64,000 nucleotides of DNA. Source: Collimonas arenae (lineage in GTDB: Bacteria > Pseudomonadota > Gammaproteobacteria > Burkholderiales > Burkholderiaceae_D). Below, one piece after another: positions 46,995-55,886 of this stretch (the stretch's first letter is position 1; the number at the start of each line of letters is the position of its first letter). Made by a program: the position numbers and the translations under genes. Under the pieces are notes generated by a model, which worked only from the letters and a program-made list of their open reading frames with translations, was not told the origin of the DNA and did not search any database. The DNA is taken from positions 3,852,620 through 3,916,619 of the forward strand of contig NZ_CP013233.1 of the NCBI RefSeq assembly GCF_001584165.1, given 5' to 3'.

Positions 46995-48068
46995 TCAAAA
47001 ACTGCGCGGATACGATCCCAGCAGCTTGTAAAACGCCGCGTTCTGTTTCAACTCAGCCAGCGCCTTGATCACCTTGTCGTCATCCGCGTGACCTTCGACG
47101 TCGACATAAAAATAATATTCCCACGCCCCCATGCGCGCAGGCCGCGACTCGAAACGGGTCATCGACACGCCATGCTTGGCAAGCGGCGCCAGCAGGTTGT
47201 AAACCGCACCCGCCTTGTTTGCCACCGACAGCACCAACGAAGTCTGGTCTTTGCCGCTGGCCGCAGTTTGCAGGCGGCCGATCACGGCGAAACGAGTGCG
47301 GTTGTGCGGATCATCCTGAATGTGGGCGCTGACAATCTGCAGACCATATTTTTGCGCGGCGATCTCACCGGCAATTCCAGCCACCGTCGAGTCTTCACTC
47401 GCCATGCGCGCCGCTTCGGCATTGGAAGCCACCGCCTGCCGTTCCAGCAACGGATAATGCTGGTTGAGCCAGGCGTTGCATTGCGCCAGCGCCTGCGAAT
47501 GTGCGCAAATGCGGGTGACCGCATCCATCGTACCGTCCTTGCTCATCAGGCTGTGATGTACCGGGATCGATACTTCACCGCTGATGCTGAGCGTGGTTTG
47601 CAGCAACAGGTCGAGGGTGCGATTGATCACGCCTTCGGACGAATTCTCGATCGGCACCACGCCGAAATCGGCGGTACCGGCTTCGGCCGCACGGAATACT
47701 TCGTCAATCGACACGCAAGCAAGACTTTCCACCGCATGCCCGAACTGCTGGTAAACCGCCTGTTCGCTGAAAGTCCCAGCTGGGCCCAGATAAGCCACGG
47801 TGACGCGCTTTTCCAGCGCGCGGCAAGCCGACATCACTTCACGGAAAATGGTCTGCACATCACTGCCTTGCAGCGGGCCAGGATTGCGCTCCGCGACCTT
47901 GTGCAGCACCTGCGCTTCGCGCTCGGGACGGAACACCGGCGCATTGGTCTCGGCCTTGACGTGGCCAACCTCTTGCGCAATTTGCGCACGGCGGTTGAGT
48001 AAGGCCAGGATTTCCGCATCGATGGCGTCAATCTGTTGACGCAAGGGCAGGAGTTTATCTTCGCTCAT
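46995..48068 (-). CDS. pheA: bifunctional chorismate mutase / prephenate dehydratase
   Basis: A 357-residue fused enzyme for phenylalanine synthesis. The AroQ chorismate mutase helices occupy ~1-88 (LLPLRQQIDAIDAEILALLN). Prephenate dehydratase starts at VAYLGPAGTFSEQA (~91) and includes FGVVPIENSSEGVINRTLD and NRTRFAVIG. A C-terminal ACT domain (MTRFESRPARMGAWEYYFY, ~308 on) gives feedback inhibition by phenylalanine through the ESRP site. I chose the start MSEDKLLPLRQQ; 16 codons upstream are open but not conserved. Confidence 0.97.
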   Translation of the reverse strand: MSEDKLLPLRQQIDAIDAEILALLNRRAQIAQEVGHVKAETNAPVFRPEREAQVLHKVAERNPGPLQGSDVQTIFREVMSACRALEKRVTVAYLGPAGTFSEQAVYQQFGHAVESLACVSIDEVFRAAEAGTADFGVVPIENSSEGVINRTLDLLLQTTLSISGEVSIPVHHSLMSKDGTMDAVTRICAHSQALAQCNAWLNQHYPLLERQAVASNAEAARMASEDSTVAGIAGEIAAQKYGLQIVSAHIQDDPHNRTRFAVIGRLQTAASGKDQTSLVLSVANKAGAVYNLLAPLAKHGVSMTRFESRPARMGAWEYYFYVDVEGHADDDKVIKALAELKQNAAFYKLLGSYPRSF

Positions 48069-48148
48069 GATGACTGTATTTCTATCTGTGGTTCTGCTGC
48101 TGGGTAAAACCGGCAATCGCCGACAACGATAAAGACTATGCTAATTCC

Positions 48149-49249
48149 TTAGCCGCGATGCTTTTCAAACTCTTTCAGGTAATCGACCAGCGCCTGCACG
48201 CCTTCGATCGGCATCGCGTTATAGATCGATGCGCGCATGCCGCCCACCGACTTATGGCCCTTCAGCTGCAGCAAGCCGTGCTCCTTGGCGCCAGCCAGGA
48301 ACGCTTCGTTCAGCGCCTCGTCGGCCAGGAAAAACGGCACGTTCATGCGCGAACGGCAATCGCTGGCGATCTTGGTGCGATAGAAATCGGTAGAGTCCAG
48401 ATACTCGTACAGCAACGTCGCCTTGGCGATATTGCGTTGCTCCATCGCTGCGACGCCGCCCTGTTTCTTGAGCCACTGGAACACCAGGCCGGCGATATAG
48501 ATCGCATAGGTCGGCGGCGTGTTGTACATCGAATCGTTATCCGCCACGATTTTCCAGTTGAATGCCGACGGGCAAGCCGGCAACGCATGGCCCAGCAAAT
48601 CTTCGCGCACCACCACCAGCGTCAGGCCGGCAGGGCCGATATTCTTTTGCGCGCCGCCATAGATCACGCCATATTTGGAGACGTCGACCACACGCGACAG
48701 GATGTGCGACGACATGTCGGCCACCAGTGGAGCATTGTTGGTCTCGCTCGCAATATCGGGGGTGAACTGGTACTCGACACCGTCGATCGTTTCATTGGTG
48801 CAGATATGCACGTAAGCTGGGTCTTTCGACAACTGCCAGCTGTCGCGCGCCGGAATGCGGGCAAAACGCTCCTCTTCCGACGAAGCGGCGACATTGACGT
48901 TGCCATAACGCCTGGCTTCTTTCAGCGACTTGGTCGACCAGGAACCTGTATTGATGTAATCAGCGGTTGCAGGCTGGTCTTTGCGCCCCATCAGGTTCAA
49001 GGGCACGATCGCATTCTCGGCAATCGCACCACCTTGCATGAACAGCAGCTTGTAATTCGCCGGCACGGCAAACAGCTCGATGAAATCCTGCTGCGCAGCT
49101 GCCAGGATCGACATGAACTCCTTGCCGCGATGACTCATTTCCATCACGGACATGCCGCTGCCATGCCAGTCCAGCATCTCGGCCGCAGCCTGTTGCAGCA
49201 CTTCTTTCGGTAATACGGCGGGGCCAGCGGAAAAATTGTAGATAGGCAT
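48149..49249 (-). CDS. serC: phosphoserine aminotransferase
   Basis: A 366-residue PLP class V aminotransferase for serine (3-phosphohydroxypyruvate) and pyridoxine synthesis. It starts [35 protein letters not shown] (72-86) replaces the more usual GGASxQFxxVPxN pattern. The Schiff-base lysine is K202 in [12 protein letters not shown]. It is the first gene after gyrA in the minus-strand run. Confidence 0.97.
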   Translation of the reverse strand: MPIYNFSAGPAVLPKEVLQQAAAEMLDWHGSGMSVMEMSHRGKEFMSILAAAQQDFIELFAVPANYKLLFMQGGAIAENAIVPLNLMGRKDQPATADYINTGSWSTKSLKEARRYGNVNVAASSEEERFARIPARDSWQLSKDPAYVHICTNETIDGVEYQFTPDIASETNNAPLVADMSSHILSRVVDVSKYGVIYGGAQKNIGPAGLTLVVVREDLLGHALPACPSAFNWKIVADNDSMYNTPPTYAIYIAGLVFQWLKKQGGVAAMEQRNIAKATLLYEYLDSTDFYRTKIASDCRSRMNVPFFLADEALNEAFLAGAKEHGLLQLKGHKSVGGMRASIYNAMPIEGVQALVDYLKEFEKHRG

Positions 49250-49419
49250 GATGAATGTCGTCAGATGAAAGCCAGGATTACAGAAACTGCGAACTACGAG
49301 TAGGGGCCAACGGATGGCACTACTGCTTGCTATTGCCGATTTTGCTGCCGGTTTACTGCCAGCCGATGCGAACCTGCTTGATGCATGGCTGCCTGCAAAC
49401 TTAAAACATAAATACTACA

Positions 49420-49450
49420 GCGCGATCCGGACCGTGGGGCCGGATCGCGC
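49420..49450 (-). terminator. hairpin after gyrA (likely terminator)
   Basis: A perfect 11-base stem GCGCGATCCGG / CCGGATCGCGC with a 9-base loop, 11 bases after the gyrA stop codon. The sequence that follows on the minus strand (TGTAGTATTTATG) is T-rich but not a clean T run, so read-through into serC is possible. Confidence 0.65.
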
Positions 49451-49461
49451 TGCCGGCCATG

Positions 49462-52119
49462 TTACTCGGCCGCCGGATCGGCTGCGTCGGCAGCACCACC
49501 CGCTTCGCTGTTGCCGGCATCGGCCTCAGTATCTACTTCGGCATCGGATTCGACCACGCGTTGCAAACCGCTCAGCTTGGTGCCATCTTCCACCGCGATC
49601 AACGTGACGCCCTGTGTAGCGCGGCCCATTTCGCGAATTTCCGCGACGCGGGTACGGATCAGGACACCGCCGGTGGTGATCAGAATGATTTCATCGCTAG
49701 GCTCAACCAATGTCGCGGCGACAACCTTGCCGTTACGTTCGCTGGTCTGGATCGCAATCATGCCCTTGGTGCCGCGGCCATGGCGAGTGTACTCGGTGAT
49801 CGGAGTACGTTTACCGAAGCCGTTTTCGGTTGCGGTCAATACCGATTGCTGTTCGTTTTCCGCGACCAGCAAAGCAATAACCTGCTGTCCTTCTTCGAGG
49901 TTCATGCCGCGCACACCGCGCGCGGTACGCCCCATCGGGCGCACATCGTTTTCGTCGAAGCGCACCGCCTTGCCGGAATCGGAGAACAGCATCACATCGT
50001 GCTGGCCATCGGTCAGCGCCGCGCCGATCAGGAAATCGCCCTCATCCAGATCGACCGCGATAATGCCTGCCTTGCGTGGATTGCTGAAGTCGGACAGCGG
50101 CGTCTTCTTGACGGTGCCGAGGCTGGTCGACATGAACACATAGCGGTCTTCAGGGAAACTGCGGTTATCGCCCGACAATGGCAGGACGACGGTAATCTTC
50201 TCGCCATCCTGCAGCGGGAACATGTTGACGATCGGCTTGCCGCGCGAGTTGCGTGAACCTTGTGGCACTTCCCAGATCTTCAGCCAGTACAGACGGCCGC
50301 GATTGCTGAAGCACAATATGTAATCGTGGGTATTGCCGACGAACAGTTGGTCGATCCAGTCGTCGTCCTTGGTCGCCATCGCCTGCTTGCCGCGGCCACC
50401 GCGTTTTTGCGCGCGGTATTCCGAGACCGGTTGCGCTTTCATGTAGCCGGTGTGCGACAAGGTCACTACCATGTCTTGCGGCGTGATCAAGTCTTCGGTG
50501 CCAAGATCGGTAGGATTGTGCTCGATCTGCGAACGGCGCTCATCCTTGTTGCCGATGCCGTATTCGTTCTTGGCGGCAGTCATTTCATCGGTGATGATGA
50601 CAGTGACGCGCTCCGGCTTGGCCAGAATATCCAGCAAGTCGGCGATCTGTTCCATCACGTCTTTGTACTCGTTGACGATCTTGTCCTGTTCCAGGCCGGT
50701 CAGGCGTTGCAAACGCATCTGCAGGATTTCCTGCGCCTGATCATCGGACAGTTTGTACAAGCCGTCAGCCTGGATGCCGTAATGCTTCGGCAGGTTTTCC
50801 GGGCGGAAGGCCTCGACGCCGCCGAGGTTTTCCTCGCCGGTGCGGGCCAGCATTTCGCGCACCATGGACGAATCCCAGGCGCGCGCCATCAGCTCGGATT
50901 TCGCGACCGGCGGCGTTGGCGCCGCCTTGATCAGTGCGATGAAATCGTCGATATTGGCCAGCGCCACTGCCAGGCCTTCCAGAACGTGGCCGCGCTCGCG
51001 CGCCTTGCGCAATTCGAATACGGTACGGCGCGTCACCACTTCGCGGCGGTGCGACAGGAAGCATTCCAGCATCTGCTTCAGGTTCAGCAGTTTCGGCTGA
51101 CCATCCACCAACGCCACCATGTTCATGCCAAAGGTATCTTGCAGTTGCGTCTGCTTGTACAGATTGTTCAGCACCACCTCGGCCACTTCGCCGCGCTTGA
51201 GTTCGATCACCACGCGCATGCCGGACTTGTCCGACTCGTCGCGCAGATCCGAAATGCCTTCCAGCTTCTTGTCGCGCACCAGCTCGGCGATACGTTCCAG
51301 CAACGCCTTCTTGTTTACCTGATACGGCAGCTCATCGATGATGATCGCGGTGCGGCCTTCACGTCCGAATTCCTCGAAGTGGGTCTTGGCGCGCATCACC
51401 ACACGGCCGCGGCCGGTGCGATAACCGTCGCGCACGCCGGAAACGCCGTAGATGATGCCGGCAGTCGGGAAATCCGGCGCCGGGATGATCTCGATCAACT
51501 CGTCGATCGCGCAGTCGGGATTGCGCAGTACATGCAGTGCGCCGTCGATCACTTCGGTCAGGTTATGCGGCGGGATGTTGGTCGCCATACCAACCGCGAT
51601 ACCGGACGAACCGTTGATCAGCAGGTTCGGAATACGCGTCGGCAACACCGACGGCTCCTTTTCCTTGCCATCATAGTTAGGCACGAAGTCGACGGTTTCC
51701 TTGTCCAGATCGGCCAGCAGTTCGCCGGCGATCTTGTCCAGGCGGCACTCGGTGTAACGCATCGCCGCAGCGCCGTCGCCATCGATCGAGCCGAAGTTGC
51801 CCTGACCGTCGACCAGCATGTAGCGCAGCGAGAAGGGTTGCGCCATCCGCACCAACGTGTCGTAGATCGACGCGTCGCCGTGCGGGTGGTATTTACCCAT
51901 CGTCTCACCGACCACGCGCGCACATTTGACGAACGGGCGGTTCCAGACGTTGTTCATTTCATGCATGGCGAACAAGACCCGGCGATGCACCGGCTTGAGG
52001 CCGTCGCGCACATCCGGCAGCGCACGGCCGACGATCACGCTCATCGCGTAATCGAGATAGCTCTTGCGCATTTCTTCTTCGAGGGAAATCGGGATTGTTT
52101 CTTTAGCGAATTGATCCAT
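49462..52119 (-). CDS. gyrA: DNA gyrase subunit A
   Basis: The 885-residue DNA-cleaving subunit of gyrase. The active-site tyrosine is Y122 (AMRYTECRL). The quinolone-resistance region aligns without gaps to E. coli numbering ([17 protein letters not shown]): residue 83 is Ala where E. coli has Ser, and residue 87 is Asp. The GyrA box QKRGGRGKQ is present in the C-terminal pinwheel domain ([14 protein letters not shown] region), and the tail is acidic and Ala-rich. It heads the gyrA-serC-pheA-hisC-tyrA-aroA run and is divergent from the ompA-like gene across about 350 bases. Confidence 0.98.
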   Translation of the reverse strand: MDQFAKETIPISLEEEMRKSYLDYAMSVIVGRALPDVRDGLKPVHRRVLFAMHEMNNVWNRPFVKCARVVGETMGKYHPHGDASIYDTLVRMAQPFSLRYMLVDGQGNFGSIDGDGAAAMRYTECRLDKIAGELLADLDKETVDFVPNYDGKEKEPSVLPTRIPNLLINGSSGIAVGMATNIPPHNLTEVIDGALHVLRNPDCAIDELIEIIPAPDFPTAGIIYGVSGVRDGYRTGRGRVVMRAKTHFEEFGREGRTAIIIDELPYQVNKKALLERIAELVRDKKLEGISDLRDESDKSGMRVVIELKRGEVAEVVLNNLYKQTQLQDTFGMNMVALVDGQPKLLNLKQMLECFLSHRREVVTRRTVFELRKARERGHVLEGLAVALANIDDFIALIKAAPTPPVAKSELMARAWDSSMVREMLARTGEENLGGVEAFRPENLPKHYGIQADGLYKLSDDQAQEILQMRLQRLTGLEQDKIVNEYKDVMEQIADLLDILAKPERVTVIITDEMTAAKNEYGIGNKDERRSQIEHNPTDLGTEDLITPQDMVVTLSHTGYMKAQPVSEYRAQKRGGRGKQAMATKDDDWIDQLFVGNTHDYILCFSNRGRLYWLKIWEVPQGSRNSRGKPIVNMFPLQDGEKITVVLPLSGDNRSFPEDRYVFMSTSLGTVKKTPLSDFSNPRKAGIIAVDLDEGDFLIGAALTDGQHDVMLFSDSGKAVRFDENDVRPMGRTARGVRGMNLEEGQQVIALLVAENEQQSVLTATENGFGKRTPITEYTRHGRGTKGMIAIQTSERNGKVVAATLVEPSDEIILITTGGVLIRTRVAEIREMGRATQGVTLIAVEDGTKLSGLQRVVESDAEVDTEADAGNSEAGGAADAADPAAE

Positions 52120-52472
52120 TAGCGAGTCGGCGAGTCTTTACTTGGGTTGATCGATCACAGATATATATGGCTGGTTGCAGAACAAGGTTCACTACCGCGG
52201 AAACGCGGCGAACGCCTCTTCCAGAATCAGCCAGACTGGCATTCAGGGCTGAAATATCGACATATAAGCCGACTAAAGCCCAGAACGACAGTAATTAGAC
52301 GCATGATTTTAGCACGCGAGGAAGCCGCTTCTGGCATTTCAGGCAAGCAGGGACGCCCATACTTCCGACCGGAAACGCTATCTGCCAAAAAAATATGTTT
52401 AAATGCCGCCTTGCCCGGCAATTCGGCAGCGCTTGCATGCGCCCGCCCTGCCACTTCTCTCAGGAAACAATT
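52120..52472. other. divergent intergenic region gyrA / ompA-like
   Basis: Holds the upstream regions of gyrA (leftward) and the OmpA-like gene (rightward). Frames are open here (the ompA-like frame extends back to 52395) but nothing looks coding. A ribosome-binding site CAGGAAAC lies at 52461-52468. Confidence 0.5.
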
Positions 52473-53153
52473 ATGCGTCATATCATTGCGCTGAGCCTTC
52501 TGCTAGGTTCGGCCCTCGGCTTCGCGGCCAATTCAAGCTTCGCCCAAACCACCGATGTTCAAGCGGCAACAGAAAAAAGTGCTTATCTGCAGGACGGCCG
52601 CGGGCCGATCGTGCGCAGCCAGGATGGCTTGTGCTGGCGCTCCGGTTACTGGGAACAAAATGACGCGGTGACCGGCTGCGACGGTACGCTGACTCCGCCG
52701 GTCATGAAAGCAATCGCACCCGCTCTTGCAGAAAACCCATTAGTTGCCAATACAGAAAAAGTGCCTGCGGCAATCGTTGCGCAATGCAACGTCACATTAT
52801 CGAGCGACCAGACCTTCAGCTTCGGCAAAGCAACGCTGACCAAGATCGCCAAACAGCGCATTGACCAAGAGATAATTGGCAAACTGACAAATTTCTGCGG
52901 CAGCGGCACCATCATCGTCACTGGCTATACAGATCGCATTGGCTCGGCGAAATATAACCAAAAGTTATCAAAACAACGCGCAACCAGTGTCGCGGCGTAT
53001 TTGAAAAGCAAAGGCATCAGCAATCGGATTGACGTCGTCGGCGCGGGCGAATCTGACCCCGTTTCCAGCTGCAGCAAAAAACTTAGCCATAAACGACTGA
53101 TCGATTGCCTTAGCCCGGACCGCAGAGTCGTAATAAAAATGCAAGGCAATTAA
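52473..53153 (+). CDS. OmpA-family outer membrane / peptidoglycan-associated protein (divergent paralogue)
   Basis: 226 residues. A signal peptide (IIALSLLLGSALGFAANSSFAQ) is followed by an N-terminal motif shared with the next OmpA gene (KSAYLQ...GLCWRSGYW...GCDG), then an OmpA-type peptidoglycan-binding domain (TFSFGKATL, TGYTDRIGSAKYNQKLSKQR). The domain end is unusual: a cysteine-flanked insertion (SSCSKKLSHKRLIDCLSPDRRV) precedes the RRV motif. The start is ATG 52473. Composition is more AT-rich than that of its paralogue. Together they look like a duplication in which this copy has diverged. Confidence 0.85.
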   Translation: MRHIIALSLLLGSALGFAANSSFAQTTDVQAATEKSAYLQDGRGPIVRSQDGLCWRSGYWEQNDAVTGCDGTLTPPVMKAIAPALAENPLVANTEKVPAAIVAQCNVTLSSDQTFSFGKATLTKIAKQRIDQEIIGKLTNFCGSGTIIVTGYTDRIGSAKYNQKLSKQRATSVAAYLKSKGISNRIDVVGAGESDPVSSCSKKLSHKRLIDCLSPDRRVVIKMQGN

Positions 53154-53432
53154 AATAATTTCGATATTTTCCTTATGGCGATGTAATATATTGCCCGTGG
53201 GGATGTTTTCATAATGTTATGTTGTATGAAAACAACGAAGCGGGCAAAACGTGTGCTGGATCATTTGGCATCCTTCGCTAGTCATAGCGGCCTGTGGCAG
53301 AATGGTGGTCAAGTTCATTGCGTGTGGTCAATCCCTCACGTAACGGCCTGAACCACGTGGTACTATCCAATTTTTGATGTCGTATATTAGTTGCGCAGTT
53401 AATCTGCGGATATCTCAACCGAGAGGAGAAAC
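53154..53432 (+). other. upstream region of ompA
   Basis: 279 bases without a gene. An AT-rich stretch at ~53150-53230 follows the first OmpA gene, then ordinary sequence leads to a strong ribosome-binding site GAGAGGAG (53421-53428). I see no clear promoter by eye. Confidence 0.4.
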
Positions 53433-54068
53433 ATGAATAAATTAGCAAAACTCGTCTTCGCTGCGTCCGCAGTCGTCGCACTCTCTGCCTCTGCGCAGGA
53501 AATCAAAGATATCCAGGCACCTACTCCAAAAAGCGCCTATGTTCAAAGCTCCAACGGCGTAATCGCACGTGACCCATACGGTCTGTGCTGGCACACCGGC
53601 TACTGGACACCAGCTGACTCGGTTCCAGGTTGCGACGGCGAAATCGCTCAAGCTGCACCAGCACCGGTTGCACCAGCACCAGCTCCAGTTGTCCCAGCAC
53701 CAGCTCCAGTATCGCAAAAGGTGACTTTCGCTGCTGACGCATTCTTTGACTTCGACAAAGCTGTCCTGAAGCCAGAAGGCAAAGCTAAGCTGGACGACCT
53801 GACATCGAAACTGGGCGCAATCAACCTGGAAGTCATCATCGCTGTTGGTCACACTGACTCGATCGGTTCCGTTGCTTACAACCAAAAACTGTCGGTTCGT
53901 CGCGCTGAAGCTGTTAAGGCATACCTGGTACACAAGGGTGTCGAAGCTAACCGTGTTTACACCGAAGGTAAAGGCAAATCGCAACCAGTCGCTGACAACA
54001 AGACAGCAGCTGGCCGCGCTAAAAACCGTCGCGTTGAAATCGAAGTTGTTGGTACACGTACTAACTAA
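53433..54068 (+). CDS. ompA: OmpA-family outer membrane protein
   Basis: 211 residues: signal peptide (LVFAASAVVALSASAQ), an N-terminal KSAYVQ...GLCWHTGYW...GCDG motif, an Ala/Pro linker (PAPVAPAPAPVVPAPAPV, ~75-93), and a C-terminal OmpA-like domain (FFDFDKAVLKPEGKAKL, VGHTDSIGSVAYNQKLSVRR, NRRVEIEV) that binds peptidoglycan. No eight-strand barrel precedes it, so it is a short OmpA-like protein. Codon use is strongly biased as in highly expressed genes, and it has a strong ribosome-binding site and terminator. Confidence 0.95.
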   Translation: MNKLAKLVFAASAVVALSASAQEIKDIQAPTPKSAYVQSSNGVIARDPYGLCWHTGYWTPADSVPGCDGEIAQAAPAPVAPAPAPVVPAPAPVSQKVTFAADAFFDFDKAVLKPEGKAKLDDLTSKLGAINLEVIIAVGHTDSIGSVAYNQKLSVRRAEAVKAYLVHKGVEANRVYTEGKGKSQPVADNKTAAGRAKNRRVEIEVVGTRTN

Positions 54069-54087
54069 TCGATTCAAACTCGATCAG

Positions 54088-54113
54088 AACCCCGCCTCGG
54101 CGGGGTTTTTTTT
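54088..54113 (+). terminator. rho-independent terminator of ompA
   Basis: A 9-base stem AACCCCGCC / GGCGGGGTT with a TC loop, followed by a long T run. Confidence 0.93.
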
Positions 54114-54247
54114 CGCCCGCACGAGATCAGATATAGCTATCGCTGAGAACAGCATCACCGCAAGCCGGTCGTTGCATCACCAGCTTTGATAATCTTTTAA
54201 TAGGGTTTGAAACCGCAAAACCTTACTTTCCAGCTATGATTCATCCT

Positions 54248-54943
54248 ATGAACGCAGACCCATCAGAACTCAAGAAATTCAGCGACCTGGCTCACCACTG
54301 GTGGGACCCTGAATCCGAATTTCGTCCATTGCATGAAATCAATCCGCTACGTCTGGAGTGGATCAATTCGCGCGCCGCGCTTACTGGCAAGAACGTTGTA
54401 GACATTGGCTGCGGCGGCGGCATCCTGGCTGAATCGATGGCACGGAAAGGCGCTAAAGTCACCGGCATCGACTTGTCTGACAAGGCATTAAAAGTTGCCG
54501 ATCTGCACAGCCTGGAATCGGGGATAGAAGTCCGCTATGAAAAAATCGCGGCGGAAGATCTGGCAGAGCGCGAAGCGGGGCAATTCGATGTCGTCACCTG
54601 CATGGAAATGCTGGAGCACGTGCCCGATCCGGCATCCATCGTGCGCGCTTGCGCGACCCTGGTCAAACCCGGCGGACAGGTATTTTTCTCCACGCTGAAC
54701 CGCAATCCAAAAGCCTATCTGCAAGCAGTCATCGGCGCCGAGTACCTGTTGCGCATGTTGCCAAAGGGCACACATGACTACGCCAAGTTCATCACGCCTG
54801 CCGAACTGGCACAGTTTGCCCGCAACGCCGGACTGACAGTCGATACCTTGCGTGGCATGAGCTACAACCCGCTGACCCGCATCTATTCGCTTAACAAGGA
54901 TACCGGCGTCAACTATTTGATGGCGTGCACAAGACCTGCCTAG
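54248..54943 (+). CDS. ubiG: ubiquinone biosynthesis O-methyltransferase UbiG
   Basis: A roughly 231-residue SAM-dependent methyltransferase that catalyses both O-methylations of ubiquinone synthesis. It starts [20 protein letters not shown] and continues [12 protein letters not shown], the UbiG N-terminus. SAM motif I is [16 protein letters not shown] (~50-65), with TGIDLS and [14 protein letters not shown] further on. An in-frame ATG lies 12 bases upstream (54236); neither start has a clear ribosome-binding site. gph follows 120 bases downstream, as is usual in Burkholderiales. Confidence 0.95.
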   Translation: MNADPSELKKFSDLAHHWWDPESEFRPLHEINPLRLEWINSRAALTGKNVVDIGCGGGILAESMARKGAKVTGIDLSDKALKVADLHSLESGIEVRYEKIAAEDLAEREAGQFDVVTCMEMLEHVPDPASIVRACATLVKPGGQVFFSTLNRNPKAYLQAVIGAEYLLRMLPKGTHDYAKFITPAELAQFARNAGLTVDTLRGMSYNPLTRIYSLNKDTGVNYLMACTRPA

Positions 54944-55065
54944 AATTACCACCGCTGCGCTCCATCGAGCCAGTTCCAATAATGCATGAGTGCGGCGGCC
55001 CTTATTTGTCTGATTCGAAAGCGGCTGCGCCTTCAGCCCGTCGCTTTCCGCACTGAGGAACCACC

Positions 55066-55734
55066 ATGCCATTACCGATGCCGCGTGCAATCCTGTTCGA
55101 CCTCGACGGCACGCTTGCCGATACTGCTCCAGATCTGGCTGCCGCCATGAACCGCGTGCGCAACGATCGCGGACTCGACGACACGCCCTATGAACAGCTG
55201 CGCCCACATACTTCTGCCGGCGCACGCGGCATGATCGGCGCCGCCTTCGGCCTCAAACCGGGTGACCCGGGCTTTGATGAGTTGCGGGACGGCTTTCTCG
55301 ATCATTACGCCGCCGCGCTAGCTGTCAACAGCACGTTGTTCGAGGGTATCCCGGCGCTGCTCAAGGATCTGCGTGAACGCAATCTCGGTTGGGGTGTAGT
55401 CACCAACAAGGCGGCCCGTTTCACCGATCCGCTGGTGCGCCAAATCGGTCTCGGAGATGCCGACTGCGTCATCTCGGGCGACACCACTGCCCACTCCAAG
55501 CCGCATCCGGAACCATTGCTGGAAGCGGCACGGCGCCTCAATGTCGCGCCACATGAATGCTGGTACGTCGGCGACGACCTGCGCGACATACAAGCCGGGC
55601 AAGCAGCGGGGATGGCGACTATTGCCGCTGCCTGGGGTTATTGCGGCGAAACTGAACCCGACTCCTGGGCTGCCGACGCACTAATTGATACACCTCTTCA
55701 GCTGCTGGCGTTGCTGTCGGCGCTGCAACCGTAA
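55066..55734 (+). CDS. gph: phosphoglycolate phosphatase (HAD family)
   Basis: A 222-residue HAD-superfamily hydrolase that removes 2-phosphoglycolate. Motif I DLDGTLADTAPDL (~10-22) holds the nucleophile Asp. The cap region follows, then VVTNKAARF (motif II), KPHPEPLLEA (motif III lysine) and YVGDDLRDIQAGQAAGM (motif IV). GAGGA lies 6 bases before the ATG. The location after ubiG supports assignment as Gph rather than another HAD phosphatase. Confidence 0.93.
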   Translation: MPLPMPRAILFDLDGTLADTAPDLAAAMNRVRNDRGLDDTPYEQLRPHTSAGARGMIGAAFGLKPGDPGFDELRDGFLDHYAAALAVNSTLFEGIPALLKDLRERNLGWGVVTNKAARFTDPLVRQIGLGDADCVISGDTTAHSKPHPEPLLEAARRLNVAPHECWYVGDDLRDIQAGQAAGMATIAAAWGYCGETEPDSWAADALIDTPLQLLALLSALQP

Positions 55735-55886
55735 ATTTGACGGACCGGCCCCGGCCTGGCGATGACACTGTGTAAATAAAGCATGACGTCCACGAGCTGG
55801 TGCAACGTTTTCTCGGACTCTGATAAATTAGTTGGCAATGCTGTCTGGCGGTATATTGCGGACATCATTGCCCATAAGGAATAAAA

